From Sitta carolinensis (Eukaryota; Chordata; Aves; Passeriformes; Sittidae): a stretch of DNA of 64,000 bases. Below are positions 24,897-34,400 of this stretch, in pieces (within the stretch, counting starts at the first letter, position 1; each line of letters opens with the position of its first letter). The notes beneath the pieces were generated by a model that was not told where the DNA came from, did not search any database, and saw only the letters and a list, made by a program, of their open reading frames with translations. Position numbers and translations under genes: made by a program. The stretch is taken from positions 39,155,870 to 39,219,869 of the forward strand of contig JAVUNC010000006.1 in the NCBI GenBank assembly GCA_032173965.1. Direction: 5' to 3'.

Positions 24897-26276
24897 CTAT
24901 TTCCTTTGCCAAACCCCATCTTGAAGATAAGTGTCAGTCAGAATAGATAAGTAAAAATTTCAGCAGGGCAAAAAAGTTCATTTCATGATCAGCTCCAGCC
25001 ATTCCCTTTTGCACCATGTTGGCCAGGTGAACTGTGTGATACAAATAGCAAACAGGTTTTCTGTGTGTGCTCATGTCTCTCCCTAATGGAAAGCTCTCAT
25101 CACTACACAAATTCAGATAAGAGGCATGGACTTGTCAGTTCAGCAAGGGGAGACCGGTGCCCCACAATACCCCCACATCCTGGGGGCTGATGCTGCCTCT
25201 TTGTTGGGGCAGAGCTTTCCTGTCTGGCACAGGTGCCCATTCCTTTTGCCCTTTGCCCTCAGGCAGGGCTATGCCATGGTTTAACTTAACCACAGTATCC
25301 GGGAGAGGGGGAGAGATTAGTGTCACACCCAGAGATAAATCAGTACCAAAAAAGTGTTGGCATTTAAGGATTTGAGTCAGATGCATTTGCACTGCAATGG
25401 ACAGAAATAAAGAATTCTTTAAATGTCTTGTTAAATGCATTTCCAGATAGGAAACCTCACAGAAAGAGGAAGGCATCATCCAAATTCTCATGGCAAACCC
25501 TTGGAAATGCAAACACCTACCAGCTACCAGTCCACTCTGCCCAGCTCCTTCTAATCCCTAAGGACAGGTAGGTGATGTGCCTGGCAGAGCCCACTGGCCT
25601 CAGCTTGCCAGTCCCTGCTCACATCTCTACACAGCCACGAAATCTCCACTTTAGGCTCTGGTGCAGAAGTTCTGAGCCTGCTGGCAGGAGGCACATGCAG
25701 CCCTGACGCTTCTTGCCCTGCAGCCAGTGCTGCTGCAAAGCCCCCGGGGAGCATGGTGTGGGGTCCAGCAAACAGTGCTGAGCCTCATGCAGCAAGTGCC
25801 AAGCAGCAGCAGCCCCCACCGAGCAGATGTTGTGCTTGCACATGGCTGGGTTTTCCTTTCTGTGGTGACAAATAAGCAGCACTCATCTGGCAGAGATGGG
25901 AGCTGTACAGCACAGAGACGGTGGGTCATTCTTTGCCCTTTGCCTCTGCAGGGCTGGGGGAAGCTGGATGCACTCTGCTTGCCAGGGAATTGCTCCTTAC
26001 CCTGCCAGGCCTGGCTCAAACACTGCTTCTCCCATTTACTCACAAAGGGGCCTGTATTGCATTTGCATGGGATAACTGTGGAGCACCATTAATCTGGAAG
26101 CTGTAGAGTCAGCACAGCCAGCCAGAGGCCCTGTGAGCAGCCTGCATTTAGCCTGGCCACAGAATGCTTTTCTACACACAGGGACCTTATCAGTGGCAGT
26201 GCTGGGATCCATCTCTGGGCAGTGCTGTGCCTGAGAGCACTCCCAGAGAAAGCATGGGATGGCTGGAGGCTGCAGG
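24897..26276. other. unique noncoding DNA
   Basis: No gene is recognised. GC content rises gradually toward the large array that follows. Overlapping open frames on both strands between 25550 and 26300 have no domain and no codon periodicity I can see. Confidence 0.45.
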
Positions 26277-26304
26277 AAACCCAAGGGCTTAAAACCCAAG
26301 GGCT
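26277..26304 (+). repeat. short tandem duplication at the left edge of array B
   Basis: A 13-14-bp unit beginning AAACCCAAGGGCT occurs twice, at 26277-26290 and 26292-26304, with a 15-bp period. It abuts the first GGCTC units of the large array. Confidence 0.9.
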
Positions 26305-26306
26305 AA

Positions 26307-29302
26307 GCCCGGCTCGGCTCGGCCCGGCCCAGCTCGACTCGGTTCGGTCCGGCTCAGCTCGACTTGGCTCAGCTTGGTTCTGCTGGGCTCCACCCAGCCC
26401 GGCCCGGCCCGGATTGGCTCGGCTCGGCCCGGCCTGGTTCGGCTCCGCCCGGCTCGCCCTGGCCCGGCCCAGCTCGGCTCGGTTCAGCCCAGATCGTCCT
26501 GGCTCGGCCCGGCTCATCACGGCTCGGCCTGGCCCAGCTCAGCTTGGTTCGGCCCAGCTTGGCTCGGTTTGGCCCGGCTCGGCTTGGATCGGCTTGGAAC
26601 ACCTCTCCTCAGCCCAGCTCGGCTCGGCTCGGCTCGGATCAGCCTGGCCCGGCTCAGCTTGGCTCAGCCCAGCTCTGTTCAGATTCGCTCGGCTCGGCTG
26701 AGTTCGGTTCAGCCTGGCTCTGCTCGGCTCGGCACACCTTGGCTCGGCTCAGCTCGGCTCGGCCTGGCTCGGCTCAGCTCAGCTCAGCCTGGCTCAGCCC
26801 GTTTCGGCCTAGCCCGGCTCGGCTCAGCTTGGCTCGGCACAGCTCGGTTTGGCCCAGCTCTGCTCGGCTGCACTTGGCTTGGCCCGCTTCAGCCCGGCTC
26901 GGTTCTGCTCGGCTCGGTTCAGCTCGGCCCCGCTTGGCTCGGAACGGCTTGGCTCGGTTCAGTCTGGCTCGGCTCAGCTCGGAATGGTTCGGCTCGGCTT
27001 GGCTCAGCTGCGCTCGGTTAGGCTCGGCTCAGCCCAGCTTGCCTTGGCTCGGCTCGGCTTGGTTCAGCCCAGCTCGCTCGGTCTGCTTCAGCCCGGCTCG
27101 GCTCGACCCGGTTCGGCCCGGCTCGGCCCAGCGCGGCCCAGCTCAGCACGGTCTGGATCAGCTCGGTTCAGCCAGACTCAGCTTGGCTTCGCTCAGCCCG
27201 GCTCGGCCCGACCCGGCTGGGACCAGCTTGGTTCGGCCCCGCTCGTCTCGGTTCGGCCCGACCCGGCCTGGTTTGGCCCGGCCCGGATTGGTTCGGCCAG
27301 GCTCGGCTTGGTTCAGCCCGGCTCGGCACAGCTTGGTTTGGCCCGGCTCAGCTCGGTGTGGCCTGCTTTGGCCTGGCCCGGCTCGGTTCAGCCTGGCTCG
27401 GCACGGCTCGGTTCGGCACGGCTCAGCTCAGTTGCACTCAGCTTGGCCCGCTTAAGCCCGCTTCGGCCCGGCTTGGTTCAGCTCGGCTCGGTTCGGCTCA
27501 TCTCAGCTCGGCTCGGCTCGGCCCAGCTCAGCCCGGTACGGTTCGGTCCGGCTCAGCTCGGTTGCGCTCTGCTTGGCCTGCTTCGGCCCACTTCGGCCTG
27601 GCTCGGTTCGGCTTGGCTCGGCCTGGCCCGGCTCAGCTCCACTCGACTCGGCCCGGTTCAGCCCAGATCGGCTTGGCTCGGCTTGGCCCGGCTTGGTTCG
27701 GCCAGGCTCAGTTCAGCCTGGCTCAGCTCGGCTCAGTTTGGCCTGGTTCAGATCACTGTGGCTCGGTTCAGCTCGGCTCAGCTCGGTTCGGCCAGGCTTG
27801 GCTCAGCACGGCTCAGCTCAGCTCGGTTCAGCCCACCTTGGCTCGGCTTGATTTGGCCTGGCCAGGCCAAGTTTGACTCGGCTCGGCTCAGCACGGCTCG
27901 GCTCGGCTCGGCTCAGCCTGGTTCGGTTTGGTCCGGCTCAGCCCTGCCCAGCTCGGCTCGGCTCGGCTCGGCTTGGCTTGGCACAGACTGGCTCGGCAGG
28001 GCCAGGCTCGGCTCGGTTCAACCCGGCCCGGCCCTGCCCGGCCAGGCCCGTACCGTCCTGGCTCAGTTTGGCCAGGCTCGGCTCAGCACGGCTTAGCCCG
28101 GCACAGATCAGACCAGCTCGGCCAAGTTCAGCTCGGCCTGGCCCAGCTTGGCTTGGCACGGCTCGGCTCAGCTCAGCTTGGCGGGCTTGGTTCGGCTCGG
28201 CTTGGCTCGGATTGGCCCGGTTCGGCTCGACCCGGTTCAACCCGGCACGGCTCGGCTCAGTTCAGCCCGGTTCAGCCCGGCTCGGCTTGGTTCGGTTCAG
28301 CTCAGCACGGCTCGGCTCGGCTCGGCTCAGCTCGGTTCTGCCCGGCTCGGCTCGGTTCTAGCCAGCTGGGCTCGGTTCCGCCTGGCTTTGCCCGGCTTGG
28401 CCCGGCCCGGCCCACCTCGATTGGGAACGGTTCGGCTCGGCTCGGCCCGACCCGGCCTGGCCCGGCTAGGCTCGGCTCGGTTCAGCTCGGCCCAGCCGGG
28501 CCCAGCCTGGATCAGCTCGGCTCGGCCTGACTCGGTTTGGCCCAGCCCAGCTCAGCCTGGCTATGCCCGGCGCGGCCCGGCCCAGCCCACCTCGGTTCAG
28601 CCAGGCTTGGCCTGGCTCGGCTCGGCACAGCTTGGCACGGCTTGGCTCGGCTCAGCCCAGTTCAACCCGGCTCGGCTCGGTTCGGCCTGGCCCAGCCCGG
28701 TTCGGCCTGGCCCAGATCAGTTCTGCTCAGCTCGGTTAGGCTCAGCCCGTCTCGGCTTGGCTCCTCTCAGCATGGCTCGGATGGGTTTGGCCCAGCTCGG
28801 CTCAGCCCAGCTCGGCCCGACCCGGCCAGGCTCCATTCAGCCTGGCCCGGCTTGGCTCGGTTTAGCCCGGCCCGGCTTGGCCTGGCCCGGCTCGGCTCGG
28901 CTCGGCACGGCTCTGTTCAGCTTGGCTCGGCTCAGCTCCAGGCCTGGCCTGGCTCAGCTCGGCCTGGCCCAGACCGGCTCGGCTCGGCCCGGCTCAGCCC
29001 GGCTCGGCTTGGCTCAGCTTGGCTCGGCCCAACTCGGCTTGGCTCAGCTCGGCTCGGCCCAGTTTGGCTCGGCTCAGCTCAGTCCTGCTCGGCCTGGCTC
29101 TGCCTGGCCCGACTCGGTTTGGCTCGGCTTGGCTCAGCTTGGCCTGACCCGGCCCAGCCCAGTTCAGCTCAGCTTGGCTCAGTTCAGCTCAGCCCGGCTC
29201 GGCTCGGCCTGGTTTGGCCTGGCCCAGCTTGGCCCAGCCCTGTTCGGCCTGGCTCGGCTCAGCTCGGCCGGGCCCAGCCCGGCTCAGTTCAGCTTGGCTC
29301 GG
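26307..29302 (+). repeat. (GGCTC)n pentanucleotide array B, about 3.0 kb, CpG-decayed
   Basis: About 600 units of a 5-bp motif run without a break. The parent unit is GGCTC/GGCCC. Most variants are transitions at the CpG junction, giving GGCTT (CG to TG) and AGCTC (CG to CA). The 5-bp register is largely kept. Larger units exist: 27425-27479 and 27555-27609 are 55-bp relatives 130 bp apart, with a partial relative at 26861-26905. The plus strand has several open frames of 200-415 codons because neither the parent unit nor its CpG transitions create a stop codon on plus, whereas TGA arises readily on minus. I regard these as non-coding. Read length and assembly could have altered the true size. 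Confidence 0.97.
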
Positions 29303-30288
29303 AAAGTAAGCAAGGAAGTCCAGTATTGAAACAGCAGCAGTGGAGTGAGGGAAAGCACCAAAACTCAAGTCTCAGCAGCTTAGCTTTTTTCCAACCTAAT
29401 GTTCAACAAGCATGGGAGAAAGGAGAACCCAGACAAACCTGAGCTCTTCCATTCCCCTGCTGGAGAGCCTGTCTGCAGTACAGCTTGCTCCACAAAGACA
29501 GAAATTGCACACGGTCTTTTGCATGAGGTTCATATATCTTTTGTCTCTTCACTTGTCATGTTACATAATCCTAGGGACTGGCACAGTATATCCCCATATG
29601 TGAAGATTGTGTAGAGATGCAAAATCACTTACTAAAAAAGATTTGTTAACCCCCCAACTTCCCCAAGCTTTATCCAAGTCAGGAACAGGCAGTAAGAGGG
29701 AGCAGAAGGAGGCAGGCATGTCACTTCATGTTTTGATCAAAGACTCAAGTTTGTTATTGATTCATCCAAGCCCATTTACCTCCCTCCCACCCCTGAATTC
29801 TTCCCAGCATCACTGATTCTGTCTCTGGTACTTACACAACCAAGCCAAAGAATTTTCTTCTTAAAACTGAGCTAAGCAAAGGCAATGTATTGTTCTGAGA
29901 AACTCCATCTTTTCCATCACACACTGACCTCCTGCCTTTAAGCTCAGCTTGCAGCAGAGAACAACTTTGTCATCACTTGTAAACGAAGTGCCTTAATGCA
30001 GATATCACCAGAGAGAATAAACACAAACTGCAGTGCTGTTTAACAGAGTTACTCCTCTGATGTCCCCAACAGTATGTGGAGCTTACCTGGTGTTTGTCTA
30101 AGATCTCAAAGCAGCGGACTTGCTGTCAACTTGATCAGGAAAAGGGCTTCCCCACACCTCAGCCCTAGAATGAGACTAACAGCCTAGAACAGACTTCAGA
30201 AAAGTTAAAAAGAGCTTGAAATAGCTGTAAAGCTGTGTTGGGCATATCTATGTTTATTATAGCAATTAACAATATTACCATTAAGTAA
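29303..30288. other. unique noncoding DNA
   Basis: No gene, RNA or mobile element is recognised between the array and the next CR1 element. Confidence 0.5.
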
Positions 30289-30350
30289 CTGTTCTACTCT
30301 GCACTGTTATGGCCTCACCTTAAGTGCTGTGTGCAGTTTTGGGCACTTAA
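30289..30350 (+). mobile_element. CR1 LINE, 5' part (split by LTR)
   Basis: Sequence reading 'ctgttatggcctcacctta' and 'tgtgcagttttgggca' corresponds to the CR1 segment encoding a VRPHLEYCVQFWAP-like block after the reverse-transcriptase core. It continues in register at 30927 after the inserted LTR. The upstream edge is the usual 5' truncation. Confidence 0.85.
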
Positions 30351-30926
30351 TGTCAGTTCTGCCGGGAAGGGGCCTGAGAGGTCTCAGGCCAGGATAGCCG
30401 CGTCTACCCCAGAGAGGTACTCTCCTCAGAGAATGCCTTCCAGGGAGCCAGCGGCTTTCCCTCGGCTAGCCTGGGGGTGCCTTAGCAGGGTAGTAGCCAC
30501 GGCGGGCTACAGTGAATTCAGCTCAGTGAGTTCAGCTCAGTGATCCTGCAAGGCAACCCCTTCACAGCCAGCACGGGGAGAGAGAGATGAGGGACTCGTA
30601 TGGCCATTCTGCAGAGGGTAACTTTATTGCAAAGCACCCAGCGAAGGGGATCCAGTGACGAGAAATCCCCAAAGTCTGGGGAAAGTACAGAGGTTTTTAT
30701 AAGGGTACATAGGTGGGTGTGGGGGTTACAAACCAATGGGTTCCAACAGATCTACAAAAAATCCCTCAAAGAATTGAGGGCCTCCGTAACCAAAAAGTGT
30801 TCTCCTTATCTAGGGGGTCTGGACTTTGTTATTGTGCAATGCTCCTTATCTCTTCAGGAGGCCCGCTTCCCCATCTCAGGGGCCTCCCTCCACGGCAGCG
30901 CCGCAGCGGGCCTGCCAGATCCCACA
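30351..30926 (-). mobile_element. solo LTR inserted in a CR1 element
   Basis: A 576-bp LTR with termini TGTGGG...CTGACA on the minus strand. On that strand it has a TATA box (CTTATAAAAA, plus 30694-30703) and AATAAA (plus TTTATT 30623-30628) about 70 bp downstream, followed by a U5 of about 270 bp. No internal viral genes are present, so the provirus was lost by LTR recombination. Flanks GGCACTTAA (30342-30350) and GGCACTGAA (30927-30935) match at 8 of 9 positions. A 9-bp duplication would be long for retroviruses, so part of the match may be coincidental. Many CpGs survive, suggesting a younger age than the CR1 host. A short 13-bp tandem repeat ending TTCAGCTCAGTGA lies at about 30514-30542. 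Confidence 0.85.
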
Positions 30927-31420
30927 GGCACTGAATATAAGAAGGACATAAAGCTATTAGAGAACATCCAAAGGAGGGCTAAGAAGATGGTGAAGGGTCT
31001 GGAAGGGAAGCTATCTGAGGCGTGATTGAGGTCACTTGGTCTGCTTAGCATGGGGAAGAGGAGACCCAGGGGAGACCTCATTGCAGTTACAGCTTCCTCG
31101 TGAGAGAAAGCAGAGATGCAGGCACTGATCTCTTCTCTCTGGTGACCAGTGACAATACCCAAAGGTCTGACATGAAGATGTGCCATGGGAGGTTTAGGGT
31201 GGATATTAGGAGAGGATTCTTCACCCAGAGGGTGGTTGAGCACTGTAACAGGATCCCCAGGGAAGTGATGATGGCACCAAGGCTGCCAGAGTGCAAGGAG
31301 CATTTGCACAACACTCTCGGTACATGTGTTACACTTGGGGCCATGCTGTACAGGGCGAGGAGTTGGATTTTGATGATCCCTGTAGGCTTCTTCCAACTCA
31401 GAATATTCTATGATTCTATT
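30927..31420 (+). mobile_element. CR1 LINE, 3' part (split by LTR)
   Basis: Translation shows the CR1 C-terminal signature YKKDIKLLENIQRRAKKMVK and, after frameshifts, a GRFRVDIRRGFFTQRVVEHCNR block with a degraded continuation of the usual 'LPREVV...' region. The 3' untranslated end carries 'ttcttccaactcagaata' and ATTCTATG-type octamers (to 31420), the diagnostic CR1 terminus. It is inactive, with several frameshifts and stops. The minus-strand open frame at 30854-31582 is only antisense of this element. Confidence 0.93.
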
Positions 31421-34400
31421 ATTAAACATAAAAATAATCATATAATAGCAGAATAAAAAAGCAATCATCTCCAAATATTGACGATTCTCTCTGAAGAAGA
31501 GGTAAGGTGTTATAGGAGGGTAAATGTAATAGAAAAGAACAAAAAGAAGGCAATAAAGGAAACCCAGCATGAGTATTAGCATACATGTATTGGAAATTCA
31601 TCTCGTGCAGGACTCAGAACTGGAGCACTTATTTCCTCTATTTCCTTTATTTGCTGTAACTTGCTTTAGTTTCTGAGGCTAAATACAGAGGAAGATGCCC
31701 ATGGAAAACAACTCCCCAGGTTGGAGAGGACTGTGTGCTTCACCCATTAATAGTGTGGCGAATCTGTATCAGTCTTCTAGCCAAACCAAGCATGATTCTT
31801 CATGGAGATTTGGCAATGATCTCATCCTCACTATCACACCATGTTTAGAGAAAAAATCCAAATCGATTGCTATTCATACATCAGATGGGCAAACAGATAC
31901 CAGCTGCAGAGTAACCCACTTACTCTGAATTAGCAATGACTGTATTGCAATTCAGGCTTTGAGTTTTTCTAAAATACAAGCAGGGAGAGACCATCATAAT
32001 GTCTGTGATAATGACTGGGTGTGAAGATCATGGAGCTGAAAATTATTTCTCCTAAACTTCTTACTTAGAAGAGGACATGTGTTCAGATTTGGCTGGTTCG
32101 TCTGAAACTGTGCCTGTGCTCATTCATCTCTGGTACGTATCCAGTTTGTGTGCTGGGACTTATCACCATGCTGATTTCAGTTCAACAATATCACTTCTAA
32201 TAGATAAAAAGCGCAACCTTAAACTAACTTTCCACTGCTACATTATTTAATAATTTAATAATGCTTATTATTTTGGAATGACTATTATACCATGTAGAAG
32301 CCTGGATAAGAATGCCAGTTTGGTTATACGCTCAAAATATCTCCTCTTTTCAGGAGATATTATATTCTATTATGGATTCACATTACAGGCCAGATCTTCA
32401 TCTAGCATAAACTGGCAACACCACTGTGCTCTACCAATTTACACCTACAGCAGATGTAGCCCAGTGACTATAAAATAATCAGATTAGCAGCCCCATCCAC
32501 AGCACTAAGCAGAACCATACGCAGGGATATATTACACATGCCCATTCACTGTGGGTTATGTATTTATAGAGCAAGCTAAACGGAAAGGAGTTAAAACTGT
32601 GCACTGTGATGCATTCAGTTCTTTGATGTGAGCAACAGGGATGATGGCAGTGTTGTATTGGAATTGGATATGAAGGCATGAACGTGCAGACATGGCTAAG
32701 TGTGACAGCTGTGCTAATACTTGGAGACTCATGGAGTACAGAATGTACAGAATTTGTGATTTTCTTGCACTGAGAAAAAACTTTCATCAGACTCAGCTGA
32801 AGGTTATTGGTCTCTGAGGGCAAGGGGGGACATACACATCCTTCCTTGCAAACTTCACCTGGGTGTAGTAGGAAAAAAGCTGGTATGTCCCCATAGCTTT
32901 ATGAGCTAAAGCAGCAGTTTTAAATGGATGCCAAATCAGATAAATCCTGGCCTTCCACATTCAGGACTAGGTCAGCATCCTAGTCTCACAGGAAAGCTAT
33001 AGACAGAGCAGGATGTAGCCTTTCCCATATGCTGCTAGACGAGATGAGCAACAGAAGTCCAAGTTTGCATCAGCAGAGCACACCTCGGCTCCAGCTCTTA
33101 GTCAGCCTCCCACTCTGTCTTTTCATCCCACACAAGCCACATAGCACCTACAAATACCTGCACAGGGAAAACCATAGCTTGCAGTATTTGTGCAGGCTAC
33201 CTGACCTGGCTCCTCTGAGAGCATGAGCAGGTACAATCAGGAGTGCTGAGCACTGAGAGTACAGCTTTGCCTTGGAATCTAATTAGCAATGCAAAGTTGC
33301 ACCCGCAGCAGAGCCTGCCTAACGTACAAAATAAAAGTGGCCTATTTCTTAATGCTCTTACTAGCACTAAATACCTTCCCTCTCTACCCAGGCACATGGC
33401 AGAGAGAGCAAGAGATGAGGGCTTTAGCCTTTGTGCATAATCAGGTGGGGCAAACTATCTGACCCACACTTGCCTCTGCCTCCCCCCTTCCAGTTAATGC
33501 TTTCATCATGTTGAGCTCCTGTGCTGTGGTTTCCAGGCGAATTTCCACTCAGTGCTCAGAGAGCTGAAACCTTTAGATTAATCCCAGATCTGTCAGCCTC
33601 CATCATTTTCAAGCAGCGCTGTGAGCTGCAGGGCACTCCGTTACTTTCTCTAGCACTGAGGAGCCTTAAGCCTCTTGCTCTCACTCTCCTGGAGAGTGGG
33701 CAGCTCCGTTCTTCTCCCTACCCAGCCTGAGATGACCCGAGTCTGTGGCCAGTGTGGTTGCAGCAGGATTCTCTGTGAATCAGGTGATTGTTTCCTCTCC
33801 TTCAATGAATTTTGACTTGATCTGCAAAGTTCCAAGTCAAGTAGGAGACAAATGCTGCCAGCAATCCCCTTGTTTCCTTACACATGGTTACCCCAGGCCC
33901 TAAGCTGCAGCTACTCTGGTTTGCACTATAATTCTGCTTGTTTGCTGCAATTGTGGAAATGAGCCTAAATACCCCACACAGAAACTCTGAAGCCATTTCA
34001 CTGATAGTTTAACACTCCTCTTAGGCTAAACTTGAGATTTTCCTCAGATCTGTTTTGGTTAGACTTCTCTGATTCCTCTGTTAGTGATCAACTGCCAGGG
34101 GAATATCTTTCCCCTGCTCCAGCAGACCATCACTGCCAGTTATCTAGCCACCATCTCTAAAACAACACTCAGCAGTCACTCATGGACTTTACATGCTTTC
34201 CTCCTGCTTACTTCTGTCCTGTTCAATCTGCCCTGCTGCAGGCAGCAGCAATGGCTGCTGAGGGGAGACTGAAGTACCTAGAACTAGTGCCTAAGACAAC
34301 ATGGTTCAGCATGGTTCAGCATAGTTCCCAAGATCTTTGTGCTCACAAATCATGCATGAACCATGAGAACTATGGAGAATGCCTCCAGCAAGCTCTTAAC

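Noticed and set aside
26364..29442. Open frames of 300-415 codons on the plus strand
   Set aside because: The repeat unit and its CpG transitions cannot easily form plus-strand stop codons. The frames overlap each other in all phases.
30854..31582. 242-codon minus-strand frame
   Set aside because: It is antisense of the CR1 element.
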